Positions 31,560 to 43,102 of a stretch of 64,000 nt of DNA are shown here, piece by piece; within the stretch, counting starts at the first letter, position 1, and every line of letters starts with the position of its first letter. Source of the DNA: Pinus tabuliformis (Eukaryota > Streptophyta > Pinopsida > Pinales > Pinaceae); assembly GCA_031772625.1 (NCBI GenBank), contig CM062820.1:317524545-317588544 (forward strand), in the 5' to 3' direction. The notes beneath the pieces were generated by a model that ran no database searches, had not been told where the DNA came from, and saw only the letters and a list, made by a program, of their open reading frames with translations. The position numbers were made by a program, and so were the translations under genes.

Positions 31560-31957
31560 AACATATCTGCAACTTTATTGTCTATTCCCTTCTTATACCT
31601 GATGACAAGATGAAACTGTTGTAGAAAACCCATCCACCTATAGTGTCTTGATTGCTGCAATTTAGTTTGTGAGTGTAAATATTGAAGTGGTTGATGATCA
31701 GTATGTATAATTGTTTCCTTGCCCAATAGGTAATGTTTCCACTTTTTCACACTTTGCACTAATGCATACAATTCTTTATCATATGTGGGATAATTAACTA
31801 CTGCAGAATTAAATGTCTCAGAATGATAACATATGGGTTTACCGTGTTGCATCAACACTACTCCCATGGCATAGTCACTGGCATCTGTTTCAATCTCAAA
31901 TGGTCTTTGAAGATATGGCAATGCTAGTACTAGTGTTGTACTATTTTTTTCTTTCAA
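31560..31957 (-). pseudogene. Gypsy RNase H, copy 1
   Basis: FEIETDASDYAMGVVLMQHG holds the first Asp; YDKELYALVQSVKKWKHYL the Glu; IIHTDHQPLQYL the next Asp; KGIDNKVADMLSR the last. Open over the domain, so the four acidic positions remain although the element is dead. It follows RT after a stop near 31974. Confidence 0.88.
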
Positions 31958-31975
31958 GGTGTTGAAGGCTTTCTG

Positions 31976-32989
31976 CTATTTTCCTCCCCACTGAAACACC
32001 TTGTTCAATCCTGTTAAAGCCTGTAAGGGAGCTGCAATCAAGGAAAGGTTAGCAATAAAATTTCTCCAATATTGTGTTTCTCCTAGGAAGCTCCTAACTT
32101 CTATAGCAGGTTTGGGTTTAGGCCAGTTCACAATGACTTCAACCTTAGAGGGATCTATCTTCAATTCACCACCCCCTACAATATGACCCAAATAATTTAA
32201 AGATGTTTTGCCAAATTCACATTTTGATAATTTAACATAGAGATTTTATTTTTTCAAAACATCTAGAGTTTGCTTTACATGCTTCAAATGTTCTTCCCAT
32301 GTTTTACTGAAAACAAGAATGTCATCTAAATATACAATTACAAAATCATCAATAAAATGTCGGAGTACATCATTCATAGCTCTCATGAAAGTGGCAGGAG
32401 CATTAGTTAAGCCAAAAGGCATAACTAGCGATTCATACAACCCTTACTTTCTTTTGAAAGCAGTCTTCAATGCATCTTGTTCTACAACTCTGACCTGATG
32501 GTAGCCACTACGCAAGTCCAACTTGGAAAATTAAACAACTCCTTTCAACTAATCTAATAGATCATGTATGCGAGGAAGAGGATAACGATTCTTGATTGTT
32601 ATTTTATTCAATGCACATCCTCCACGAACCATCTTTCTTTCTCACCAACACAATTGGAGATCCGCATGGTGATGTGCTTGGCCTTATGAACCCTTTCTCG
32701 AGCAGCTCCTATACCTGCTTCTTGATCTTTGCATTCTCTAAAGGGATAACCTGTACATTCCAATGTTAGGCAATGGAGCATCTTGCTACAAATGAATATC
32801 ATGTACAATTTCCCTTTTGGGTGGCAGACCTTTAGGTTCTTGAAATAGGATATCATATTCTGAAACAACTTTCTCTAAATCAGCTTTCTATTTAGCATCA
32901 CAACCTTCAAATACATTGGTTTTATCAAGGGTATTTTCCTTTACAACCATTAGTAAAAATTGCTTGCATGAATTTACGATTCTTTTCAT
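31976..32989 (-). pseudogene. Gypsy reverse transcriptase, copy 1
   Basis: The catalytic YLDD lies at 32321-32332 inside [34 protein letters not shown] precedes it, and LGHIVGGGELKIDPSKVEVI with RSFLGETQYWRNFI follows. The N-terminal part (32440-32900) has frameshifts and stops. Stops also occur at about 32243 and 32441. Confidence 0.85.
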
Positions 32990-33598
32990 CTACCCTGAGT
33001 TAATGAGAATGTAGTTATTTTTGAGCTGATGAGCTCTTACTGTATATTCTATTCCATCTTTTGTGAGTTGATACTTATTTTCAGCTCTATAGAAAATGGA
33101 TTTTCTATCATACATGTAAGGACTTCCTAAAACAATACCACATATATCCAAGGGAACTATATCTAACTCAACATCATCTACAAATTTTGACCCAAATGCA
33201 AACCTAAGTTTACATTCTCCAGTCACTTGTAGCTTGGCTTTATCACATACCCAACCTAATGTATATGGCTTCTTGTGAGGTGTTGTTAGTAGTCCCAACT
33301 TCTTTACAGTTTCTTCATAAATCAAGTTTACTTATGAACCACTATCAACTAAAGTATCAATCTTCTAATGCTTGGAAATAACTCTAATATGAAAAAACTC
33401 ATGTCTTTTCCTCTCATTTTCTTCATTATCAATAGATTGTGTATAATTACTAGTAGATGCTTTAGAATTTTTACGTTTTATACTTGCAGCTGTGACTGTT
33501 GTTTCATCACCTGAGTCTGACCCCAAATCTTTCTGAATAGCAACAACAGTCTTCTTCTTCTTGCCATTGAACTTCTTAGGTTTTAGCTCCAGATGCAA
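32990..33598 (-). pseudogene. Gypsy protease, copy 1
   Basis: Aspartic protease with the DSG site in DTLVDSGS, followed by a stop (~33330), then VNLIYEETVKKLGL and IVLGSPYMYDRK (the flap and LG region). Upstream Lys/Ser-rich linker 33365-33598. Confidence 0.75.
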
Positions 33599-34504
33599 AG
33601 ACTAGCAATGTTCATCATCATGCCCATCCTTCTTGCAGTGAGTGCATGATGGTTTTCCTTTCTGTACAGCATTTGCTTACCTTTCTTTCTATTTATGCTT
33701 CTTCTTTTCCTTGTTCCTGCTTGCAGTGGGTTTTGATGATTCCCTAATCTCTGGGTTCACATTCTTGCCTCTAGCCTCCAGATGTGTAGCCTAAACTAAT
33801 ACCTCATCTATGCTAGTAGGGTTAAACATGAGAATGGTGTGCCTCAAATAGCTATGTAGACCACCTGTATACTTTAACAAAGTTTCAGGTGAGTCTAGAG
33901 AAATGCCTAGAATTAAAGCTCTTTTTCTAAATACTTGGGTGTAGCTTTGTACACTTTACCCCTTTAATTGGTGAAGAGTTTGCCAACTCATAATTGCTTG
34001 CTGCATATAAGCTAGTGGATAGAACTATTTTTTAATGGCAGAAACAAATTCACTCCAAGTAGAAATAACTTTACCAAATTCACTCCAAGTAGAAAGAATT
34101 CTACCATGCTTCTTCAAATCAGCTTGTGTCCTACCTTCCCACCACACTAGGGCAGTTCCTCCAAGGCGAAGGCTGGCCAGCTAAATCTTTCTCCTTTCTG
34201 AATCGATGTTTTGCACCCTGCAATATACATCAATCTATCTAATCCAATTATCTAGCTTTTCTGCATTTAATTCTCCATCATATATTGGCAAATCAAATTT
34301 TACATCTAATTTAATCAAAGGGCTAGAAGGAGGTGTTGTTAGAGGAGGCTCTTTCCCTTTCCCTTTGCCTTCTAAATGGCCATCTAGAAGAGGTTCCTTT
34401 GTTCCTTTGTCTTGTTTGGAGGTTGAAGTATCTTCACCTCGACCTTTCTTAAATTCTCGATACATCTCTTTTACCATGGCTCTCATGGTCATGAAACTGT
34501 GCAT
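33599..34504 (-). pseudogene. Gypsy gag, copy 1
   Basis: Starts at the ATG at 34502-34504 (MHSFMTMRAMVKEMYREF). The gag core includes FDLPIYDGELNAEKLDNWI and ALVWWEGRTQADLKKHG; a zinc knuckle CTHCKKDGHDDEHC ends it near 33604-33650. Several stops. A direct repeat of about 29 bp (AAATTCACTCCAAGTAGAAA twice, near 34047-34105) is an internal duplication in gag. Confidence 0.8.
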
Positions 34505-34672
34505 GAGCTAAGAGTCTGATTCCAAGGGAATTTCTTCTGCCATTTTCCTCCTAGGATAGACTCTTCCTATCCGGGGTTAGTCTCAACCAGTTCTCCTTCT
34601 CCTAATTTGAGCTTTGACCTAGTTTGCATTCACCAATCCAGCAAAAGCTTGTCTAACCTTAGCAAACCTAAA

Positions 34673-34684
34673 GCTCTGATACCA
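34673..34684 (-). other. Gypsy primer binding site, copy 1
   Basis: Complement of TGGTATCAGAGC, two bases from the 5' LTR. Confidence 0.88.
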
Positions 34685-34686
34685 CT

Positions 34687-36237
34687 TGATCTAATATTGA
34701 GATCTCAAACAACTATTAAGGTATTACAAAATCATGTGCATGGATTTTCCTATGTTACTTTGTGCAATGGATCGATAATATTGTGAAATACATAGACAAT
34801 GAAGCAGTAAAAGAAACATAATAGACAACACACATAAACACAAAAAGTTTAATAAGGAGTTCACCCAACACTCCTGGGCTACATCTCCTGGTCCAGCCTT
34901 CAGTGGTGACCTCTCTATTATGTCTTCAAAATAGATTTTTACAATAGTGAGCTCAATTTGAGCCTCACACAACAGATACCAAACAATAAGGCTTTACTTG
35001 GATCCCCCAAGTCCCTTCTAAGTACACAGACTCTCCTCACTGACTCTCTGTCTCTGTTGCTCTATCTCAGCACTGCCTGTCTGTTTTCTGTCAATCTGTG
35101 GCTTTAAAGCCAATCGGCACTACCTGTTCATTTCCTCTTCTCAGGCTCTCTGGCTTCCTGACCTCTGTCCGCTCAGATCCCCCTCTGAGTGTTAGCAATC
35201 ATTGCTAAACGTTTTCAGGGATGGTGGCCAGCTGTACTGTAACAGAATGGGTCATCGGGCCTTTGAAATCCCAAAATTGGTCATTTTCTATTTACACAGA
35301 GAAACACTGCAAAACACAGGAAAATCCACCAAATCACTATTCATCGGATTTGAAATATTATGAATCCACCTTATAATTCCTATCGGGTCCACCTGTATAC
35401 TGACATCGCATCTCCACCGTTGACCTGGGAGATCCAGATCCAACAGCTGTGGTTCATTTTGGGTGGCCCTTTTGTACAGAGGTTAGCTGCCCGATGAGGG
35501 TGTTTTTCTCTCTTCTCAGCCTAGACACATGGCAGCCATTGTATGGGATCGGGCGAAGCTCGACCCAAACCATTTACCGCCTTTGGAGCTCCCGAAATCC
35601 TACCTGTTTTGTGATTTCCCTTTTATATAAAAGAAATACATTAAAACATGGAATCCCGCTCATATCGGACTTGAAATAGTATTCAACAGTATTAATAAAC
35701 CCTATCGGGTCCATAATATAGCATCGAGAACATTTCCTTTGTAATCCATTCATTTGGCGGAAATGCGAAATACAAAGGAAATTGTCGCTTTCCGGATTTC
35801 AAAATATATAGAATATCATCTATAATCTTTTCAGGTCCGACTATCGCTATCATCATTATTATCGGCCCCACTCCATTGACATCGGCAATTGCAATATCAC
35901 GATTCAACTTGGGTCGTCGATCTACGCACTTGATCTACGGTCCTCATTGACCCCGCTGTTCGCAGTCGCATATACCATGGGGTCTCCGCCAATAGGCTCC
36001 CTTTTCCACTGCCGATTGTGATTAGCTGATCAGATCTGGACTATTGATTGGCCAGATCCAGCAGCTCCTGTACATCACTCCTTTAACCATCGATAAGCCT
36101 GTTTTCTTATCATTTCTTCATGTTTTTGGCTGCCGATAGTGTTTTCCGCCTATTCTATGGGTTTTTCCTCATGTGATAGTTTTGATATTTTAAACAATTT
36201 TGAAGACTTAGAGTCTTTTTGGATCCATTTTGGATCA
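34687..36237 (-). repeat. Gypsy 5' LTR, copy 1
   Basis: 1551 bp, TG...CA. Compared with the 3' LTR it has an extra ~55 bp block near 35880-35945 and many substitutions. About half of all differences between the tandem copies fall here. Confidence 0.9.
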
Positions 36238-36242
36238 TTAAC
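36238..36242. other. Target duplication TTAAC, right
   Basis: Partner of 28518-28522. Confidence 0.85.
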
Positions 36243-36741
36243 CAAGGCATATAACAAAAATTCTCACAAAATAATTAACCAATGCAAAACCAATGAAATC
36301 ATACCAAAATGACATATGCATTTATACTTTTCTTCACCACATTTTACATACTAGAGTTATATATAAGAAGAGTGGACTTTCCAAAGAACTATGGATATTA
36401 TTTTCAATGGAATACAACCTTCATAAGGAATTCAACTCACCAGTAAAATGGAGAATTTGTGTTTAACAACAACACGAGGAGCCACTGTTCCATAGTCATA
36501 CAGTTAGAAATGAATGCACAACAAACCACTGCCTTGTGAACCTTAGCACAACAAAAGATTTACCTCGACGCACAATCGCATATTCCTTCCTTCAATTCAT
36601 TTCAACACCTAGAGAAGTGTACACACGCCAAATTATTCAATAGAGAAATAAGAAACACTCTCTCAATGGCAGGGAATAATGGCAAGTAAATAGGAGTTAA
36701 AAGAGCAACGGGAAGCTAAAGTGGGACTGACTATGATACCA

Positions 36742-36923
36742 TGCTAGGCTAGGAGTAACTCCACAAATGATTTTTTTTTTCATTAAGAGAACATAGATAT
36801 ATACAAGGAGAGGGAGACTATTGGGTTTCATCTCCCAATGTCTCTTCACCTTCACATTTCTTTTATTTTTCTATTAACAATATGTACATGTATTTTCCTA
36901 ATCCCAAATATTAGGTGTCAACA
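36742..36923 (-). repeat. Copia-type LTR with PBS on one side, PPT on the other
   Basis: 182 bp, plus strand TGCTAGG...GTGTCAACA. Left of it CTATGATACCA (36731-36741) is a PBS complement with one change; right of it AGTCCCCTTT (36924-36933) is a PPT complement. Both sides are therefore element interior. Same LTR style as 3753-3936. Confidence 0.7.
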
Positions 36924-36932
36924 AGTCCCCTT

Positions 36933-37154
36933 TCAAAATTTATGATTAAAGCTCCGCTGGATTTTATCTTTATCAAGCTCTTTCCTTAGTAAAATAATTT
37001 CTCCTTCAAGTCTTTCACATTCCTTATTTTTCTCACTGAGTTGTTGATTCATAGTTTCTTGAATCTTCTTTCCTTCTTCAATTTGCAAGAGTAGAGGTTC
37101 AATAGTTTCAACTTTTTCCTTGATCAAAAAATATTTTTTAGTTTTATTTTTCAT
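36933..37154 (-). pseudogene. Coiled-coil gag tail next to a PPT
   Basis: 73 codons, Lys/Glu-rich coiled coil (CERLEGEIILLRKELDKDKI), like the coiled coil near the Gag end of the copia element at 55180-55330. It ends only a few bases before the PPT and LTR, where a full element would have RNase H, so it fits a gag-only element. Confidence 0.5.
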
Positions 37155-37189
37155 TCTTAGCCTTATGTTGATAGTGCTAGACCCACCAA

Positions 37190-38000
37190 CATGTCAAGGG
37201 GATCTCCCCGGTAAGAATTCCAAACCAAACCTCAGACCATTTGGTGCAGGAGTCCTAGTAGTGGGTTGTATGGTATCACCTTGACCATAGTTGTGCATAG
37301 AGGTAAGCAAGATGTCCTTGTTTGTAGCAAGGGTGTGACATGCACAACTAGCCAAGGAAGGTGCATGAATGGTTCTAACACACAAAAGGTGGAATGAGTG
37401 CACCCCTTGGAAACTTATGTAAACAAGAATCTTAGAAGGGAACACTCAAGCAAAGATGCATAACGGACTGGAAGGAAGGTGAACCAATAATCCAAAGTGA
37501 TGGATAAACCAACAACACATTTCAGTAATATTCATACATACATATATAGAAAAAGTCTATACATACATGCGTAAGAAAACAAATACATATATCATTAGAG
37601 TAAACAAGTTAATTCAAATACAATAACAACATATGCATGAAACGTGTTGGCTATTTTATATTAAGAAGTGAAATCTCCAATCATACAGTACAACCATGAC
37701 CAACCACTAGTCCCGATAACGGAATGTTACAGTCACTGCCTCCTACTCCTCCAAAGAGATGTACTAGCTCTGCACTATGGAGAAGCCAAGGCTCATTACA
37801 ATACTCTCCAAGATTTCTCTAAGATACTCCTATTGGAAGCTTGGCTGACCAAAAGCCACTACAATGAGTTTTGAGGTACTATAAATAGAAAAGGGTGGGG
37901 TGAACCTTGTCATTCCCCTTTGTGATTGTTCACCTACCCTCATGACTCTTCAACTACTATATGACTGTTACATTTAAATATCAACACTTAAAATTCCACT
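37190..38000. repeat. Diverged repeat related to 25530-26300, copy 1
   Basis: See the entry at 25530-26300; shared words in the same order. A TATAAATAG box lies near 37880. About half of the copy 1/copy 2 differences not in the gypsy LTR fall at 37,530-38,280. Confidence 0.45.
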
Positions 38001-38092
38001 TGACAAGATGTTACATACAATCTACATATATACCCATGTGAGATAAAATAGGCATGAGTAAGCCATGCAAGACGTCACTAAGACTCGGACAA

Positions 38093-38497
38093 CTATGGGA
38101 ATACCAACTCTTCAACATCCTCATGATGGTCAACGGTGGCAGACTGATGCCAAGCTTGGTAGTTCATGATGGTGTTCGTGTACCCTGTGGTGACATCATT
38201 CTGGAAACAAAATCTTTCCTCTGTTGCATCTGGGTACACTGATTTGGAAGCTCTATCCAACTCGTCTGAAAACATGTGTATCATTGTGTTGAGTGCGGCT
38301 GTACCAACGACATACTGATGCATAGTGTCTCCATTGACCAGTAAGTTTACACTAGTGGCTATGCACACCAACTCGTCAAAGTAGGAGTCGTGCTCCTGTT
38401 CGACTTGACCCTTTATTGAGGGAATAAGTCCCCTAGGGCTTTGGGTCAGAATCCTAGCAGAGCAGGAGTAATCTACATCAAGAAACACGCATAACAC
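38093..38497 (-). CDS. 134-codon frame of unknown nature, copy 1
   Basis: Open in both tandem copies (second 49220-49624, one substitution Ile/Met). No family recognised; the composition looks protein-like (SYFDELVCIATSVNLLVNGD). It overlaps the supposed start of the Tat-2 LTR, which argues against a real gene. Could be chance or a fragment of a TE protein. Confidence 0.25.
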   Translation of the reverse strand: MLCVFLDVDYSCSARILTQSPRGLIPSIKGQVEQEHDSYFDELVCIATSVNLLVNGDTMHQYVVGTAALNTMIHMFSDELDRASKSVYPDATEERFCFQNDVTTGYTNTIMNYQAWHQSATVDHHEDVEELVFP

Positions 38498-39417
38498 TCA
38501 GGAAACATGCTTAAACAAACTAACTATGTGAGGATGAACATACCCGGATGTCCTTCGTTAGGGTAGTTCTAGCCAGGGTTCAAACCCTCTGCAACTCCTA
38601 ATGATCTTCGAACCTGCAAATCAGCCAATTCGAGTACACATAGCAGCATATAGATAAATAATTTTAGTGAAATCAACTTTATATCATATAAGTAGATGGT
38701 TAGTTATACATTGAAATAGTCTTTCATATAAAAACCATAACAATAACATTAGATGCATAAACAAAGTCGATATCAGGAACAAGACAACTTTTCTTTTTAT
38801 TGCAAAAAACTATAATAAAACATGGAAAGAGTTCACTTGAGTCTTCCTCTTCCAACTCCAAGCGAAACCTTCCACTGGGTCCATCTACTCCCAGTCTTCA
38901 ACAACCTCCTTCCATAACTAATACCATGATATCTCCAAGCATGTGAGAGAATATCAAAACTCAAGGAAACAAGGGTTTCCTAAACTTGGGGAAGTTCTTG
39001 AAGCACAGGGATTCTTCAGACTTGATCAAGGAATAATCTCAATATAGTAATTCTATCATTTCTCTCCTCCTTAAGGCCTTCCTATTGAATTCTTTTTATA
39101 CTTCTGCCAAGTTATTTTTTTAGTTGGGAAACAGTTGGGAATAGTTGGGCCACGGGCACTAATAGGTAATAAATAGGTAAAACCTGTGATCTCTGCCCAT
39201 AATTAAGGAAATTTAATTTTTTTAAGTGTTTTAACACATGTACGTAGGTTGGGTATTGACTAACTCGTGTGTACACACTTTCAACAAAGGGAAAAGTAGC
39301 GTACAGGGAGTAAAACACTATTTTCTAAAATATTTGGACCAAGTCTGGAAGGAGGGGTTGCCCTAGGCCATAAAGCAAGGATCACAAATACAAAGGGTGA
39401 TATTTGGAGCTATAACA
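38391..39417 (-). repeat. Tat-2 3' LTR, tandem copy 1
   Basis: The right end is clear: plus strand GGAGCTATAACA then the PPT complement AATTCCCCCTAA, as in Tat-1. Layout matches Tat-1's LTR: AAACATGC near the left, GAACCTGCA, a TATA box on the minus strand (GTATAAAAAG, ~39095-39104) and the GTACGTAGGTT motif near the right. The left end (~38391) is inferred from this alignment. Confidence 0.6.
39233..39314. repeat. GTACGTAGGTT motif cluster in Tat-2 LTR
   Basis: Plus strand ATGTACGTAGGTTGGGTATT, then ~30 bp on GTGTGTACACAC, then AGTAGCGTACAGG. It occupies the same LTR region as the GCGTAC cluster of Tat-1. Second copy 50360-50441. Confidence 0.6.
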
Positions 39418-39649
39418 AATTCCCCCTAATATATGAGGTCAGAAGTGGTCTTCCATATGTGGTCATCTCACCATACCATATATACCACAAACTTTTTTTA
39501 AAGGTTATCATATGCACACATTAAGAATGTTTAAAAACTTCAATGCATGTTATTATGCCGTCACATATGGCCAATAACAACTTTGAATTATGCATCACAC
39601 CATAGAGCACCAACGCACAACAACATATAGCACATACAATATAATTAAC

Positions 39650-41146
39650 TAATCTGATATTGAGATCTTAAACAATTATTGAGGTATTACAGACTCATGT
39701 GCGTGGATTTCCTATGTTACTTTGTGCAATGGATTGATAAGATTGTGAAATACATAGACAATGAAGCAGTAAAAGAAACATAATAGACAACACACATAAA
39801 CACAAAAAGTTTAATAAGGAGTTCACCCAACACTCCTGGGCAACATCTCCTGGTCCAGCCTTCAATGGTGACCTCTCTATTATGTCTTCAAAATAGATTT
39901 TTACAATAGAGAGCTCAATTTGAGCCTCACACAACAGATACAAAACAATAAGGATTTACTTGGATCCCCCAAGTCTCTTCTGAGTACACAGACTCTCCTC
40001 ACTGACTCTCTATCTCTGTTGCTCTGTCTCAATATTGCCTATCTGTTTTCTATCAATCTATGGATTTAAAGCCAACCTGCACTACCTGTGTGTTTCCTCT
40101 TCTTGGGATTTCTGGCTTCTCGACCTCTGTCCGCTCAAATCCCCCTCTGAGCATTAGCAATCATTTCTAAACACTTTTAGGGATGGTGGCCACCTGTACT
40201 GTAACGAAATGGGTCATCGGACCTTTGAAATCCCAAAATTGGTCATTTTCTGTTTACATAGAGAAACACTGCAAAACACCGGAAAATCCACCAAATCATT
40301 GTTCATCGGATTTGAAATATTATGAATCCACCTTATAACTCCTATCGGGTTCACCTGTATACCAACATTGCATCTCCACCGTTGATCTAGGAGATCCAGA
40401 TCCAATGGCTGTGGTTCATTTTGGGCGGTCCTTTCGTACAGAGGTTAACCACCCAATGAGGGTGGTTTTATCTCTCCCCAACCTGGACATGTGGCAGCCA
40501 TTGTATGGGATTAGGCAAAGCCCAACCCAAACCATTTACTGCCTTTAGACCTCCTGAAATCCTGCCTGTTTTGTGATTTCCCTTTTATATAAAAAAAAAA
40601 CATTAAAACATGGAATCCCACTCATATCGGACTTGAAATAGTATTCAAAAGTATTAATAAACCCTATCGAGTCCATAATATCGCATCGAGTGCATTTCCT
40701 TTGTAATCCATTCATTTGGCGGAAATTTGAAATACAAAGGAAATTGCAGCTTTCCGGATTTCAAAATATATAGAATATCGTCTATAATCTTATCGGGTCC
40801 GGCTATCACTGACATCGTTATTATCGGCCCCACTCCATTGAAATCGCTAATACTTCATTGACCCCATTGTTCGCAATCGCATATACCATGGGGTCTCCAC
40901 TGATAGCCTCTCTTTCCCACTGCTGATTGTGATTCACCGATCAGATCTGGACCGTTGATCGGCCAGATCCGATGGCTCCTGTGCATCACTTTTTTTACTA
41001 CCGATAAGCTTGTTTTTGATCATTTCTTCGTGTTTTTGGCCACTGACACTGTTTCCACCTATTCTAATGGTTTTTCCTCATGTGATAGTTTTGATCTTTT
41101 AAACGATTTCGAAGACTTAGAGGGTATTTGGATCCATTTTGGATCA
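39650..41146 (-). repeat. Gypsy 3' LTR, copy 2
   Basis: Equals 28523-30019; one substitution seen near 40267. Confidence 0.9.
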
Positions 41147-41206
41147 TGCCTTCCCACTGAAAAAGCTTTTGGACCACCAAAAGTTGGTTTTTAAGCATCA
41201 ATCAAG

Positions 41207-41893
41207 TGAGGATACAACTTCCTCACTTGTCCAATCTCTATACATCTTACACTACTTGGTTTTGAACCTTTGAGTCCACTTCTCAGGTACTCAACATCTC
41301 CTCTACACGTAGTTCTCACCTTCCTATCCAGAGCTGTATCTTACTACAAATCATTGAGATATTCAAGAAACAAATCATCAATATAAGGCATCTGACTTTG
41401 CTCTTCGAGATATTCAATCAAATAAGGTTCAAATAGTCTCAAGTTATTTGCATTAACTACTGAATATATGTGCATGTAGGCTGGTAAATCAAGGCGAAAA
41501 GAGTTCTCACCAATTTTCTCAAATATCTTGAAAGGCCCATGCCTTATTGGCTTCAGCTTCTTACCTTCACCTTACATTGTGTCTTTGTTTATGTACAGCC
41601 AGACTTGATCACCAACTTGGAAGCTATTCTCAATTCGATGCTTGTCATGCCTTGCCTTGTGCTTGGCTTGGCTCTTCTCCAGCTATTCCTGCATTGCATG
41701 GTGAATTTCTTGGATATTTTCAATGAACTTGGTTGCTTTGTCCACATCACTGTGTCCATCAACTACTATGTCTTTACTAAAGACAAAATCCAAGGGATAC
41801 CTTGGTGTAAAACCAAAACAAGTCTCAAAAGGAGATCTTTGTGTATAAGAGTGCTTAGCACAGCTGTAAGCATGTTGCACATAACATAAATGT
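41207..41893 (-). pseudogene. Gypsy integrase tail, copy 2
   Basis: Same text and stops as 30080-30766. Confidence 0.7.
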
Positions 41894-42547
41894 TCATCCC
41901 AAAGCTTGGGATGCTTGCTGCAATCTGAGAAACTGGATCATTGTCCTATTGACCACCTCTGTTTGGCCATCTATTTGTGGATGAAAGGTTGTGCTCTTCT
42001 TCAGTCTGGTATCCATCGACTCCCATAGGCCTGACCAAAACTTCCCAACAAATTGGGAATCTCGATCAGATACAATAGAAGTGGGTAACCCAAAATCAAC
42101 CCATACATGCTGAAAGAACAACTTTGTTGTTTGTTTAGCTGTGATTTGCTTCTTACAAGGTATTAAAATACAAATTTTGTTGAACCTGTCCATAATAACA
42201 TATAAATAATCATGACCTTTTCTAGATTTTGGCAATCCCCCAACAAAGTCCATGGAAACACTTTCCCAAGGATGAGAAGGAATTGGAAGTGGAGTGTACA
42301 AGCCTATTTTTCTATTGTTGGGCTTGCTTTGAGCACACATGGTACATCCCTTAATATATATAGAAATTGTTTCATGCATTCTTGGCCAATAATAGAACCT
42401 TTGCAGCTGTGCAACTGTTTTACTTACACCAAAATGACTTGATATTAGAGAAGTGTGTGCTTCTCAGATTATGTTAACTCTTTCAGTTTGAGGAATGCAT
42501 AACTTTCCCAAATGATATAAGAGTTGGTCCTTAACATGATAATCCAA
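41894..42547 (-). pseudogene. Gypsy integrase, copy 2
   Basis: Same as 30767-31420; the 161-codon core is unchanged. Confidence 0.85.
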
Positions 42548-42686
42548 TTCTTCTACTTGTTTGCCATGACTTAAAGTTGCATATACATCTTTAAAATCTA
42601 TATCTTGAGCATATTGTTCGATGTAGCTTTCATGTAATACTGAGTTATGCTTAAGTATAGTACATGCATTTATGATTGTTCTGGAC

Positions 42687-43084
42687 AACATATCTGCAAC
42701 TTTATTGTCTATTCCCTTCTTATACCTGATGACAAGATGAAACTGTTGTAGAAAACCCATCCACCTATAGTGTCTTGATTGCTGCAATTTAGTTTGTGAG
42801 TGTAAATATTGAAGTGGTTGATGATCAGTATGTATAATTGTTTCCTTGCCCAATAGGTAATGTTTCCACTTTTTCACACTTTGCACTAATGCATACAATT
42901 CTTTATCATATGTGGGATAATTAACTACTGCAGAATTAAATGTCTCAGAATGATAACATATGGGTTTACCGTGTTGCATCAACACTACTCCCATGGCATA
43001 GTCACTGGCATCTGTTTCAATCTCAAATGGTCTTTGAAGATATGGCAATGCTAGTACTAGTGTTGTACTATTTTTTTCTTTCAA
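42687..43084 (-). pseudogene. Gypsy RNase H, copy 2
   Basis: Same as 31560-31957, all four acidic positions kept. Confidence 0.88.
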
Positions 43085-43102
43085 GGTGTTGAAGGCTTTC
43101 TG

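Larger units (their letters stand above)
28523..36237 (-). mobile_element. Old Ty3/gypsy element, copy 1 (7.7 kb)
   Basis: TTAAC target duplications at 28518-28522 and 36238-36242 frame LTRs of 1497 and 1551 bp. PBS 34673-34684 is tRNA-iMet type. On the minus strand gag, protease, RT, RNase H and integrase follow in Ty3/gypsy order. Many stops and an internal LTR indel of roughly 55 bp show great age. The tail after integrase (LRLFEPYLIEYLEEQ) is the usual linker end; I could not confirm a chromodomain. Confidence 0.93.
28320..39446. repeat. 11,127 bp tandem duplication, copy 1
   Basis: Each base here has its partner exactly 11,127 bp downstream. Left edge GGTCTTCC; right edge joins GAAGT to GGTCTTCC of copy 2. 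By eye about 26 differences over the unit (about 0.2%). Contents: 203 bp flank, a complete decayed gypsy element, a shared-type copia LTR, and the 3' LTR of Tat-2 plus its PPT. Confidence 0.95.
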
